NCBI GenBank assembly: GCA_023426245.1 | Contig: JAFABB010000030.1 | Coordinates: 259,108 to 323,107 of the forward strand | DNA length: 64,000 nt | From: Bacillota bacterium | GTDB taxonomy: Bacteria > Bacillota > UBA4882 > UBA8346 | Reading direction: 5' to 3' | In this document: piece after piece, positions 52,360-61,629 of the stretch | How positions within the stretch are numbered: position 1 is the first letter of the stretch | Layout of the letters: each line of letters starts with the position of its first letter | Made by a program: the position numbers and the translations under genes | Notes under the pieces: generated by a model | What the model was told of the DNA's origin: nothing | What the model saw: only the letters and a program-made list of their open reading frames with translations | The model's database searches: none

Positions 52360-53409
52360 TTATTTGGATATTTTAACAACCGCCTTGACAATTTCCGCTT
52401 TATTATGAATGCTGAAATCCATTGCATTTTGAATATCGTCGAATTCAAAGATATTCGTCACAATATTTTTAAGGTCAACCTTTCCACTGGCAATGGCTTC
52501 AATGGCCATGGGATAGATATGGCGGTAACGGAATATCGTTTTGAAGGTCAATTCCTTATCCAGTGCAAGGCTCATCGGCAAATTCATCATCCCGGACTTT
52601 CCGTAACCAATCAATACAATATTAGAGCCTTTTTTGGCCATCTGAATGGTCTGCTGGGCAGTAATTTCAGTGCCTGCAGTTTCCATGGCCAAATCACATC
52701 CGGCTCCGTCCGTCAACTTCAATACTTCTTTCACCACATCCTGCTCTTTGGCGTTGATGACTCCACTCGCCCCCAATTCCAGCGCCTTTTCCAGCCGTTT
52801 GGCCATGATATCCACCCCATATACTTTTGAAACGCCCATTGCCTTTAATGCCATCATCGAAACAAGACCGATACAACCCGCTCCCATTACCACTGCTATC
52901 TGGCCGGCATGTGCGCCTCCCTGATTGGCGCCGTGAAAACCAACAGCCAGCGGCTCAACCAATGCGCCTTCCAATGTGCTTACATTGTCAGGAAGTTTGA
53001 AGCAAAGAGCCGCCTCATGGGCAACATATTCCTGGAACACCCCGTCTACCGGCGGAGTTGCAAAGAAAATAACATCCGGGCAAAGGTTATACCGGCCTGT
53101 CCTGCAAAATTCGCATTTTCCGCAAGTTTTACCCGGTTCCAGCGCGACGCGGTCACCGACCTTCAGATGTCTTACATTCCGTCCGACTTCAACTACGGTG
53201 CCGCCCGGCTCATGTCCCAAAACAAAAGGGGGTTTCACAATGTAATCTCCGATACGCCCGGTTTCATAATAATGCATATCTGAACCGCAAATGCCAACAT
53301 ACTCCAGTTTCACCAGGACTTCGTCATCTCCGGTTTTCGGGATGTCTCTTTCCTCAAATCCCATTTTACCGATACCCAGCATCACTGCTACTTTCATTTT
53401 GCCTTTCAT
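52360..53409 (-). CDS. zinc polyol dehydrogenase (sorbitol/L-iditol/xylitol type)
   Basis: A 349-residue MDR dehydrogenase. Catalytic zinc residues are in VGICGSDMHYYETGRIG and GHEPGG. Structural zinc cysteines are in CGKCEFCRTGRYNLC, and the NAD site is GAGCIGL near 175. The YYETGRIGDYIVKPPFVLGH pattern is that of sorbitol/L-iditol dehydrogenases. It would oxidise a hexitol or pentitol to a ketose. It is encoded between the transporter and the ketose kinase. Confidence 0.92.
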   Translation of the reverse strand: MKGKMKVAVMLGIGKMGFEERDIPKTGDDEVLVKLEYVGICGSDMHYYETGRIGDYIVKPPFVLGHEPGGTVVEVGRNVRHLKVGDRVALEPGKTCGKCEFCRTGRYNLCPDVIFFATPPVDGVFQEYVAHEAALCFKLPDNVSTLEGALVEPLAVGFHGANQGGAHAGQIAVVMGAGCIGLVSMMALKAMGVSKVYGVDIMAKRLEKALELGASGVINAKEQDVVKEVLKLTDGAGCDLAMETAGTEITAQQTIQMAKKGSNIVLIGYGKSGMMNLPMSLALDKELTFKTIFRYRHIYPMAIEAIASGKVDLKNIVTNIFEFDDIQNAMDFSIHNKAEIVKAVVKISK

Positions 53410-53446
53410 CCTAAAACAATCTCCTCTCTATGATTGAATTTAGCCA

Positions 53447-54409
53447 CTATGCCGTAGCAAACTTGGCCGCCTTTACTTTGCGGTTCTTCTGGATGCTGTC
53501 AAAGGCCACAGCTAACAATAGGACTGCTCCTTTAATAACCATCTGCGTATACTGGCTGGCATTAAGCAAAACCATGCCATTGTTTAAAACTCCCAAAATC
53601 AAGATACCGGCGACGACATTCGAAATTTTGCCGTATCCTCCGTTAATACTGATACCACCCAGGACACAGGCAGTCAGGGCATCAAACTCAAAACCTTTGC
53701 CGGCAAGAACTTGTCCGGAATTGGTCCTGGACAGCAAGACAATTCCGGCAATCCCGGCAAAAAGTCCGGATAAAGTATAAACAAGATATTTAACGCGAAT
53801 AACATTGATACCGGATAAGTTTGCAGCTTCTTCATTACCGCCCACGGCATAGAAATAACGGCCAAAATAAGTTGAATTCAAGATAAAGGTGCCAATCAGC
53901 ATAATGGCAACCATGATGATAACAGGAATCGGAATGATGCCGACATATCCTTGCCCAATAACGGCGAATGCTTCGTCAAAGCCAAATATGGGCAAACCGC
54001 CGCTGATGATATAGGCAAGTCCTTCAATCATAATTTGCGTGCCGAGCGTTACGATAATCGGCGGCATTTTAATCCTGGCAATGATTAAGCCATTGAAGAA
54101 TCCGATAGCGGTAGCCACACTGATGGCAACCATGCTGGCAACGACCGGGTTCACTTTGCCATTGACCATAAACCAGGCTGCCAAAATATTAACCAAAGTA
54201 ATTTGGGAACCGATCGACAAATCAATACCACCCAACAGCAGGACAAAGGCCATACCGACCGCAGCAATGCCAAGCATTGAAATCTGGCGGGCAATCACCA
54301 ATAAATTACCGGCGACCAGGAAGTTACTTGAAGTGAGTGAAAAAAAGATTATCAGCACGATCAATACCATAAAAATTCCGTACCTTTTTAAATATTCAAT
54401 GTGTTTCAT
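53447..54409 (-). CDS. ribose-type ABC transporter permease (cluster B)
   Basis: A 320-residue RbsC-like permease with about ten membrane helices and the family segments FVLLLGGIDLSIGSQITLVN, INVIRVKYLVYTLSGLFAGI and TACVLGGISINGGYGKISNV. It starts 4 nt after the ATPase gene and is the sole permease of this importer, so it works as a homodimer. Confidence 0.93.
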   Translation of the reverse strand: MKHIEYLKRYGIFMVLIVLIIFFSLTSSNFLVAGNLLVIARQISMLGIAAVGMAFVLLLGGIDLSIGSQITLVNILAAWFMVNGKVNPVVASMVAISVATAIGFFNGLIIARIKMPPIIVTLGTQIMIEGLAYIISGGLPIFGFDEAFAVIGQGYVGIIPIPVIIMVAIMLIGTFILNSTYFGRYFYAVGGNEEAANLSGINVIRVKYLVYTLSGLFAGIAGIVLLSRTNSGQVLAGKGFEFDALTACVLGGISINGGYGKISNVVAGILILGVLNNGMVLLNASQYTQMVIKGAVLLLAVAFDSIQKNRKVKAAKFATA

Positions 54410-54413
54410 CCGA

Positions 54414-55901
54414 TTATACCTTCCCTTTAGTGATTGACGCCATTGTCATGATATCTTCCTGGTTAAATTGGTTCTTGCTTACCATGCCGGTGATTTTTCC
54501 TTCCGACAAAACGATAATCCGGTCCGACATACCCATGATTTCTCCCATTTCCGACGAGATCATCAATACTGTTTTTCCCGACTCAACCAGCGAATTAACC
54601 AGCTTGTATATCTCGTATTTTGCACCGACATCAACCCCTCTGGTTGGTTCGTCAAAGATAAGCAAGTCACTATCTGCAGCCAACCATTTGGCAACGATTA
54701 CCTTTTGCTGGTTGCCGCCGCTTAAATTTTTTACTTCCTGCTCTAAACTTGGTGTTTTAATGCGAATGCTCTCTTTATATTGAGCCGCTATTCTTCTTTC
54801 TTCTCTCTTATTTAAGAAAGACAGTTTGGATATCCGTTTGAGAATCGGCATGCAGATATTGCCTTTAATATCAATGTCCAGGAGCGCACCCTGCTTTTTC
54901 CGATCTTCAGGAACAAGAGCGATTCCATGGTCGATCGCCGAGCGCGGCGTCTTCGGGGAAATTTCCTTTCCTTTAAAAAAAACTTGACCACCGGTCTTAG
55001 GTTTGACACCAAAGAGAAGTTCCGCCAGTTCAGTCCGACCGGAACCGATCAATCCTGCAAAGCCAAGCACTTCACCGCGTTTGGCCTGAAAAGAAATACC
55101 GGACAATCCGTTGCCGCTCAAGTTTTTGACGTCCAGCAGCACCTCATCCTGGACACAATTTACACGGGCCGGATAAGTCTCTTTGATTTCTCTGCCGACC
55201 ATCAGCTTTATCAATTCTTCAATATTCGTATCGCGGGTATTCATGGTCTTGACGACATTGCCATCCCGCATGACTGTGATCCGGTCTGTCAGCCGGAAAA
55301 TCTCTTCTAAACGGTGGGAAATATAAATAATGGTGACTCCCTCTGCTTTGAGTTTGTCGACAATTTTGTACATCCGTTCAACTTCCGCTTTCGTTAAAGG
55401 CGCCGAAGGTTCATCCATGATCAAAATCTTTGCTTTCTGGGAAATCGCTTTGGCGATTTCCACAAGCTGCTGATAGCCCACGGTTAAGCTGCTGATCAAG
55501 GCGTTGGGATCAATATCTATCTCAAATTGCTGGAAAATCTTCCTTGACTCATTGACCATTGCTTTCTTATCAATCATAAGACCTTTGCGGATCGCCCGCC
55601 CTAAAAAGATATTTTCAGCTACAGACAGTTCTCCGACGAGATTGAATTCCTGGTAAATCACAGCGATTCCCAGTTCTTCCGACAGCTTCGGCGTCATTGA
55701 TGAAAACGCTTTTCCATCGATGATAATCTGACCCTCATCAGGAATTACAGCACCGGTGCAAGTTTTAATCAGAGTGGATTTACCTGCGCCGTTTTCACCG
55801 ACTAAGGCATGAACTTCTCCCCTGGCAACCTGCAAAGTGACTTCATGAAGGGCAATGACGCCGGGGTAAGTCTTCGTGATCTTATTTAACTGTAAAAACA
55901 T
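54414..55901 (-). CDS. ribose-type ABC transporter ATPase (cluster B)
   Basis: A 495-residue double-ABC protein. Walker A is GENGAGKSTLIK near residue 38, with signature SLTVGYQQLVEIAKA and Walker B ILIMDEPSA; the second half has LSGGNQQKVIVAKW and LLIFDEPTRGVD. The ATG at 55,899-55,901 has GGATGG about 7 nt upstream. The longer frame upstream crosses the MITE-like element and is not used. Confidence 0.94.
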   Translation of the reverse strand: MFLQLNKITKTYPGVIALHEVTLQVARGEVHALVGENGAGKSTLIKTCTGAVIPDEGQIIIDGKAFSSMTPKLSEELGIAVIYQEFNLVGELSVAENIFLGRAIRKGLMIDKKAMVNESRKIFQQFEIDIDPNALISSLTVGYQQLVEIAKAISQKAKILIMDEPSAPLTKAEVERMYKIVDKLKAEGVTIIYISHRLEEIFRLTDRITVMRDGNVVKTMNTRDTNIEELIKLMVGREIKETYPARVNCVQDEVLLDVKNLSGNGLSGISFQAKRGEVLGFAGLIGSGRTELAELLFGVKPKTGGQVFFKGKEISPKTPRSAIDHGIALVPEDRKKQGALLDIDIKGNICMPILKRISKLSFLNKREERRIAAQYKESIRIKTPSLEQEVKNLSGGNQQKVIVAKWLAADSDLLIFDEPTRGVDVGAKYEIYKLVNSLVESGKTVLMISSEMGEIMGMSDRIIVLSEGKITGMVSKNQFNQEDIMTMASITKGKV

Positions 55902-55960
55902 ATCGTTACCATCCTGATTTTCTGCCTTAAAGTAAATATGCTCATTAAATGAAATGATGG

Positions 55961-56080
55961 GGGCTGTTGCAAAATATTTTAAAATGAATGAGATATACAA
56001 TATATATCGCACTAATAAAAAATAGGCATAAGTGGATATATTGTATATCTCTATCAATAAATTTTCTCTTGCAACAGCCC
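55961..56080. repeat. MITE-like palindromic element (copy D) inside operon
   Basis: A 120-bp element with ends GGGCTGTTGCAAAA / TCTTGCAACAGCCC and inner arms GAGATATACAATATAT / ATATTGTATATCTC. It lies in the gap between the substrate-binding and ATPase genes of cluster B, the place where cluster A has a simple hairpin. It may have been co-opted to raise binding-protein output. Confidence 0.8.
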
Positions 56081-56132
56081 GCTATCCTACATCATTAATG
56101 ACTGCCATCTAAGCAGTCAACCACTTTAGCGA

Positions 56133-57074
56133 TCAGTTCGGAACTTTATCTACGTTTGCAGCCGTAACCGGGAAGATCTTCCGGAAATATTCCTTATTGT
56201 ATTTTTGGCCGGAAGTGACCTTCTTAATCAGGCCATACATTTCTTTAGCGATTGTATAGGGTCCGCCGGTGATCATAACCGACATTCTGTTGCCTTCGTT
56301 GTTCTTAATGGCTTTGATTTCTTGCGCGGTTGCATCCGCTGCAAAGATACCGAAATCGGTAGTTATTTTTTTAGCCCCTTTGGCAGCTTCATTGGCGCCG
56401 ACAGCACCACCGCCGCCGATACAGGCAACGACTTTGACATTGGGATGAGCCTGGAAAATGGTCTCCATCACGGTCTGACCACCGGCAGCATCAATTGCAG
56501 GTTGCTGGGCGACGATTTTAGCTTTAGGAGCATTTTTCTTAATCGCATCAACAATACCATTACCCCGTTGGAGCAAAATCGGCAACTGCGGCCAATCAAG
56601 AACGGCGACTTCAGCCTTGCCACCTAATTTTTTATTGATCCAATTAGCAGCCTGTTCACCGATCATCTTACCAAGATCGTAGTTATTGATTACATAAGCC
56701 ATATCGCAATTTTCAAGATTGTCATCCCAAGCAATAACTTTAATGCCGGCTGCTCTAGCTTGCTTAAGTACGTTTTCAATACCCTTGGGATCAGCAGGAT
56801 GGCAGACGATAACGTCAACTTTGTCGGAAATGAAATTTTCAACTTGTTGAATTTGGGTTGTAACGTTGCTGTCACAAGCAACATATGTCATTTCGCCGCC
56901 GTCTGCTTTAACGTCTTTTTGAAGCTCAGAACAATTACCCGCCCAAATGGGATTACTAATACTTTGTACGGTCATGCCAACTTTGATACCCTTTTTAGGA
57001 GCAGCAATACCGTAGCCTGTGAGAAATATTCCCACAGCCACACACAAGATAATCAACAAAAACCTTTTTTTCAT
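56133..57074 (-). CDS. sugar-binding protein of ABC transporter (cluster B)
   Basis: A 313-residue exported binding protein. The signal peptide is residues about 1-25 (KKRFLLIILCVAVGIFLTG). A ribose-binding-like fold follows (GMTVQSISNPIWAGNCSELQ, VDVIVCHPADPKGIENVLKQ, CIGGGGAVGANEAAKGAK). It is the first gene of cluster B. The ATG has GGGGAGG 6 nt upstream, and ROK operator repeats lie about 100 nt upstream. Confidence 0.93.
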   Translation of the reverse strand: MKKRFLLIILCVAVGIFLTGYGIAAPKKGIKVGMTVQSISNPIWAGNCSELQKDVKADGGEMTYVACDSNVTTQIQQVENFISDKVDVIVCHPADPKGIENVLKQARAAGIKVIAWDDNLENCDMAYVINNYDLGKMIGEQAANWINKKLGGKAEVAVLDWPQLPILLQRGNGIVDAIKKNAPKAKIVAQQPAIDAAGGQTVMETIFQAHPNVKVVACIGGGGAVGANEAAKGAKKITTDFGIFAADATAQEIKAIKNNEGNRMSVMITGGPYTIAKEMYGLIKKVTSGQKYNKEYFRKIFPVTAANVDKVPN

Positions 57075-57172
57075 CTGACTTCCTCCCCTTAATTTTTGAT
57101 TTATAAACAATTAGCTTTACAGCTAACTTGTTTCATTTCGTTGCGATTGGAAGTGAGGAATTTTAAAGCAAT

Positions 57173-57220
57173 ATTTTGTAATTACTTTTATAAATCGTTT
57201 TATAAAAGTAATTACAAAAT
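57173..57220. promoter_or_regulatory. ROK/XylR-type operator, 48-bp inverted repeat
   Basis: ATTTTGTAATTACTTTTATA and TATAAAAGTAATTACAAAAT form a near-perfect 48-bp dyad (one mismatch near the centre), upstream of the cluster B binding-protein gene. Its half GTAATTACTTTTATAAA recurs before the ROK gene. Confidence 0.72.
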
Positions 57221-57263
57221 ACCACCTTGGACATAAAAAGTCAATAACCTATAGAAAAAAATT

Positions 57264-57296
57264 ACTGCGGCTAACAAAGACTTGTTAACCGCAGTG
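57264..57296 (-). terminator. intrinsic terminator after ROK regulator
   Basis: ACTGCGG-TAACAA / TTGTTA-CCGCAGT stem followed on the minus strand by a T-run, 15 nt past the ROK gene stop. Confidence 0.78.
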
Positions 57297-57310
57297 AACT
57301 ACCGTCGTTT

Positions 57311-58447
57311 CTAAATTGTGCTGATAAATCCCTCAATGTGTCTAAGCGCAGCTCCTAAAGCAGAAGCCTCAATTTTAAATCGGCATGGCTTGATATATAA
57401 TGCGTTTTTCTCAAAGGTATTAAATAAGGCCGCTTTTTCATGTAAAAAGGATATATAAGGCTCGATGAAACTGCCAACATAACCGCCAATGATAACCTGA
57501 CAATCGAAAGCCATTCTTAGGTTGTTGACTGCTATTGCAAGATTTGCAAGATACTCCTCCCATGCCTTCACACATTCTCCGTTTTCATCTGCCAATTTCT
57601 TAAAAAATCTTTCCAATTTTCCATCCGTTCGTTTTGCAAGAATGTTCGCGGAGCAATAAGCATCTACGCATCCTACCTTACCGCAATAACACCTTCTACC
57701 CCCGGGTATTAAGGTCATATGGCCGAATTCCCCGCTTCTACAGTTATCTCCAAAATATAAGTTATCAATGACCTGACTGTCTTCCAAACTGTTGGATTTT
57801 CCTATAAATATTGCTCCCCCAACGCTATTACTCAGTGAGAGATACACTGTCGTACACCTTTCCGAGATACTATACATTTCTGCAATAATTGCAGCATTGG
57901 CATCATTCGTAAATATGCACCGATAAGGGATAAACTGGGAAAATATATTACACGGCACATCCGCGATACCTAATGCATGGGAAAAGGTGATCTTTTCACC
58001 ATCCAAACTCACAATACCCGGAATGGAAATACCAAATCCCAAAAAACGGTCTTCCGGTATGTTGGAACTCGATAAAAACTTGGTGGACAACTCTCCCAAA
58101 TCCATAAAGTACTTTCTTTCATTGACAAAAGGTTTATGGTATCGGATATGCTTTAAAACATTGCCGGATAAATTGGTCAGAGAAAATCCGACATGATTTT
58201 GTGTAATGTCGATTCCAATTGCATATCTGGCATTATGAATTGGCGCAATAACCCTGGCCTTTCTCCCACCCGTTGAATCAAAAACGCCAACTTCACAAAT
58301 CAACCCTCTTTCGGTCAACTCTTTGATGTTTTGAAGAACGGTTGGCATACTAATTCCAAGTTCCGAGGCAATATCTTGTTTGGATACTTTTTCATATTTA
58401 TTGACATATCGATAAATTTGATTGCGATTTATTTTTTTGACTTCCAT
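57311..58447 (-). CDS. ROK-family transcriptional repressor of cluster B
   Basis: A 378-residue NagC/XylR-type regulator. The N-terminal winged helix (VSKQDIASELGISMPTVLQN) is followed by an ROK sugar-kinase-like domain with FGISIPGIVSL, NDANAAIIAEMY and the zinc motif GEFGHMTLIPGGRRCYCGKVGC VDAYC (written in two parts). It probably senses the sugar or polyol taken up and represses both its own gene and cluster B through the GTAATTACTTTTATAAA sites. Confidence 0.92.
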   Translation of the reverse strand: MEVKKINRNQIYRYVNKYEKVSKQDIASELGISMPTVLQNIKELTERGLICEVGVFDSTGGRKARVIAPIHNARYAIGIDITQNHVGFSLTNLSGNVLKHIRYHKPFVNERKYFMDLGELSTKFLSSSNIPEDRFLGFGISIPGIVSLDGEKITFSHALGIADVPCNIFSQFIPYRCIFTNDANAAIIAEMYSISERCTTVYLSLSNSVGGAIFIGKSNSLEDSQVIDNLYFGDNCRSGEFGHMTLIPGGRRCYCGKVGCVDAYCSANILAKRTDGKLERFFKKLADENGECVKAWEEYLANLAIAVNNLRMAFDCQVIIGGYVGSFIEPYISFLHEKAALFNTFEKNALYIKPCRFKIEASALGAALRHIEGFISTI

Positions 58448-58471
58448 CGTATTAACCCGACTTCTCCATAT

Positions 58472-58493
58472 AAGTAATTACTTTTATAAAAGC
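58472..58493. promoter_or_regulatory. ROK operator half-site before its own gene
   Basis: AAGTAATTACTTTTATAAAA, the same sequence as each arm of the 57,173-57,220 dyad, lies 25 nt upstream of the ROK start codon, indicating autoregulation. Confidence 0.62.
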
Positions 58494-58609
58494 ATTGAAT
58501 TAAGTATACCCGTTTTATTTTAAAAACACAATACAAAACAAGAATACAGGCATAAACTAGCAGTTCCCTGTCTTTAGACTTCCTACGAGTCTCTCATTTT
58601 TATCCGCTT

Positions 58610-58798
58610 TCATTCGTTGGGATTCTTGATATTGAGTTTTTTATGAATCGCATTTATCTGGCTTTTGACGGCCGCTAATGGGACATTTCTCATTTTTGCT
58701 ATTTCGTGATTGGGCACCGCGCCGCAGATTAACTCATCGTTAGGCCAATGGGGGAAAAATCTCCACCCAGCCGCAAACAGACTGGGCTCGGTACACAA
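58610..58798 (-). pseudogene. LuxR/NarL-type HTH remnant
   Basis: The frame ends NHEIAKMRNVPLAAVKSQIN AIHKKLNIKNPNE (given in two parts), the typical LuxR C-terminal DNA-binding helix-turn-helix. The upstream part (MCTEPSLFAAGWRFFP...) is unrelated, and no receiver domain exists. It is a fragment of a response regulator, perhaps related to a lost two-component system. Confidence 0.55.
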
Positions 58799-58854
58799 TT
58801 ATCTCCAGAGCCATCCGGGATGACGGGACAAAGCTGAAGTTGTTCCGAATCTGT

Positions 58855-61323
58855 TTATCGAAACCGGTTGCTTAAACTGAAAAAATCTTGCCAGGGGTCA
58901 TCCCCGCCAATCCTCCTTAGCGCCTCCGCCATATTGACGCCGTCGGGAGCCACCGTGTCCAGTTCTTTCCAAGTGATCGGCATCGAGACCCGGGCTCCTT
59001 TTCTCGCCCGGAGAGAATAGGGGGCAATGCTGGTAGCGCCCCGGCCGTTGCGAATCCAATCGATGAAGATTTTGCTGGTCCGCTTGTTCTTTCTGACATT
59101 GCTGGTGAACCGGTCAGGCCACTGTTGTTCCATAACTTCGGCAACGCGCCTGGCAAAACCATGAAAGGTATCCCACTCCACCGCTGGTTTGAAAGGGACG
59201 ACCACATGGTACCCTTTTCCGCCGCTAGTTTTGAGATACGAGTTCAAAGAAAGCTGTTCCAGAAGACTTTTGATGTCTTTCACACCCCGGCGCACCGTTT
59301 CCAGGTCCATTCCCTCATCCGGGTCCAGGTCAAACACCATGATGTCCGGCTTTTCCAGCTCGTCCACCCGGCTGCCCCAGGTATGAAATTCCAAAGTCCC
59401 CATCTGGGCTTCAAATAGGAGACCGGCTGAATTCTCCATATAGAAGTAGTCTTCCGTTGCTCCGCTGCCGGTAAGGACCGGCATGGTGACGATCCCTTTA
59501 TTATCCGGACCGGGATGCTTCTTATAAAAGCAGGACTGACCGATTCCCTTGGGACAGCGTACAATACTGAGAATCCGGTGCCCCACATAGGGCATCATGC
59601 GCTCCGCCACCTTTGCATAATACCGGACCACATCCGCTTTGGTGATTTCGGGATCATCAAAGATCACTTTGTCAGGGCTGGTGATCCTGATTCCATCGAT
59701 GATAATGCTGTCAACCTTCGCTTTCATCGGCCTCTCCAAATCTGCGGCGGACGATGGCGCGCGCGCTTCTTCCGGTTTTTCATCTGACTCGGTTTTCTCA
59801 TCCGCATTTTCCTTTTGGATATCCCCCGGCTCCTTATCCGTCCGCAGGCCCTTAAAGCTCGCCTGTCTTAACAGACGATCTGCGGTCCATTCGGCAAACT
59901 GGATTTCCGCAACCAGCTCAGGTTCAAGCCAGGTAATTTTTTCATTCTTCCCGGGCCCCGGCGCCTGTTTGAAAGGAGCCGTTTTCCGCTGGAGCGGTTT
60001 GAATTTTTCCTCCAGCTCTTTCATGCTACGCATCGTGAAGCCCGTTCCGGCCCGTCCGGCATAGATCAATTCCTTCCCTTCATAGACGCCAAGGAGCAGC
60101 GAGCTTACCCCGGTCGTTTTTTTGTCGGAAAGCGTATATCCGCCAATGACGAATTCCTGCCTCCCGGCGCATTTCAGCTTGATCCAATCGCCGTTTCTGG
60201 TTCCGCTGTATCTGGAATCAGCTTTTTTCCCGACGATCCCCTCCAAATTCCCTTTACAAGCTGCCAGAAAGCTTTCCTTGCCATTGCCCGCGATATGCTG
60301 GCTGTAATGGAGGTTTTGAGGGGAATCCTTCATCAGAGCTTCCAGCGTTGCTTTTCTGTCAATCAGGCGGCGTCCTCGCAAGTCACTGCCATCCAAGGCC
60401 AGGAGATCAAAGACGATATAGGTAAGGTTTTTGCCCTGGGGATTTCGCATATAGTTTTGCAGAGCCTGGAAATCGGTTTTGCCTTCCGCATCCGTGATCA
60501 CCATTTCCCCGTCCAGGACCATCGCCCTCCCGGCAGCCCAATGAATGAGGGAAAGAGCGACGTCCTGAAACCGGGTTGTAATGTCATTGCCGTTTCTGGT
60601 TATGAGCCGGGCGTTGTTGCCTTCCAGATAGGCAAGAATCCTGTAACCGTCGTATTTCAGTTCGTAGAACCAATCCCCGCCCTCGGGAACCTTATGAATA
60701 AGTTTGGCAAGCTGCACATCGGCCCGGCGAAAGGGATTCCGCGTGATTTTTTCATCCGCTCCTGCTTCAATTTCCGCCATGGTGCGTCCGGTTCTGACGC
60801 TGGTGACAAACTCGGAAATCCCAGCGGCAGTTTCGGCGTAATCGTCTTTTTCTTTGAGCAAAAGCCAGTTGTTCTCAGCCTCGCCCGCTTTTGCTTTCAT
60901 CCGAACCAAAGCCCATTTTCCCTTCAACCGTCTTCCTCTTAGAAGGAACTTCAGCGAACCCTCCCGGAGTCCTGCCTCCACATCCATCTGAGGCTCCCAA
61001 ACGCCTTCATCCCAGAGCATCACCACACCGCCGCCATATTCCCCCTTGGGAATAAGCCCCTCAAAGTCCCTGTATTCCAAGGGATGATCCTCTACCTGTA
61101 CGGCGAGTCGCTTGTCACGGGTATCATAGGAAGGCCCCTTGGGAACCGCCCAGCTTAACAAAGCTCCATCCCATTCCAGACGCAAGTCGAAGTGATCCCT
61201 GCGGGCCAGATGGTGCTGGACGGCAAACTTCAGACGTTCGGCGGGCTTTTCCGGTTTGCCTTCCGGCTCGGCTGTTTTTGCAAAATTCCTTTTGCGGTTG
61301 TATTCTGCCAATCTTGGGGTCAT
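58855..61323 (-). CDS. ligD: ATP-dependent DNA ligase D (PE-LIG-POL)
   Basis: An 822-residue multidomain NHEJ enzyme. The N-terminal 3'-phosphoesterase domain (HHLARRDHFDLRLEWDGALL, residues about 35-185) is followed by the ATP ligase domain with the nucleotidyl-lysine in YELKYDGYRI near 225, DGEMVI and GIVGKKAD. The C-terminal primase-polymerase domain has DLDPDEG and GYHVVVPF, about 545-815. No Ku gene is in the window; a partner would be elsewhere. This segment is visibly GC-richer than its surroundings, suggesting a different history. Confidence 0.94.
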   Translation of the reverse strand: MTPRLAEYNRKRNFAKTAEPEGKPEKPAERLKFAVQHHLARRDHFDLRLEWDGALLSWAVPKGPSYDTRDKRLAVQVEDHPLEYRDFEGLIPKGEYGGGVVMLWDEGVWEPQMDVEAGLREGSLKFLLRGRRLKGKWALVRMKAKAGEAENNWLLLKEKDDYAETAAGISEFVTSVRTGRTMAEIEAGADEKITRNPFRRADVQLAKLIHKVPEGGDWFYELKYDGYRILAYLEGNNARLITRNGNDITTRFQDVALSLIHWAAGRAMVLDGEMVITDAEGKTDFQALQNYMRNPQGKNLTYIVFDLLALDGSDLRGRRLIDRKATLEALMKDSPQNLHYSQHIAGNGKESFLAACKGNLEGIVGKKADSRYSGTRNGDWIKLKCAGRQEFVIGGYTLSDKKTTGVSSLLLGVYEGKELIYAGRAGTGFTMRSMKELEEKFKPLQRKTAPFKQAPGPGKNEKITWLEPELVAEIQFAEWTADRLLRQASFKGLRTDKEPGDIQKENADEKTESDEKPEEARAPSSAADLERPMKAKVDSIIIDGIRITSPDKVIFDDPEITKADVVRYYAKVAERMMPYVGHRILSIVRCPKGIGQSCFYKKHPGPDNKGIVTMPVLTGSGATEDYFYMENSAGLLFEAQMGTLEFHTWGSRVDELEKPDIMVFDLDPDEGMDLETVRRGVKDIKSLLEQLSLNSYLKTSGGKGYHVVVPFKPAVEWDTFHGFARRVAEVMEQQWPDRFTSNVRKNKRTSKIFIDWIRNGRGATSIAPYSLRARKGARVSMPITWKELDTVAPDGVNMAEALRRIGGDDPWQDFFSLSNRFR

Positions 61324-61433
61324 TTCATTACTTTCCTTTTGGACATACTGCGGCTGCTTTCTAGGTATTATCCGCCGCTTCCGCGGGGGTTATCCCCTTT
61401 GGGATTTTAACCTTTTTTCATTATTTAAAAATT

Positions 61434-61480
61434 GAGGCTGTCTAAAAAGTAATTCAAAATCAATAAGAAATATAATGATG
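61434..61480. repeat. truncated MITE-like element (copy B type)
   Basis: GAGGCTGTCTAAAAAG-AATTCAAAATCAATAAGAAATA matches the left half of the 22,462-22,580 element; the right half is missing. It lies between the divergent ligD and kinase genes. Confidence 0.65.
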
Positions 61481-61629
61481 ATGATATGGTTCTTGGACGA
61501 ACGGTACATTTTTTTATGGTAAAATGGGGCTATTTGTTATAAATTTGAAGAATAGCGTTGATAAATAGTATATAATTAAATTCAGAGTAACAAGTCGGCT
61601 TGTTTTATCTTATTACCTCTGAGGCTGCA

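Noticed and set aside
54414..56057. Longer start for the cluster B ATPase (52 extra residues)
   Set aside because: The extension is read through the MITE-like element and lacks a ribosome site; the ATG at 55,901 aligns with the family start.
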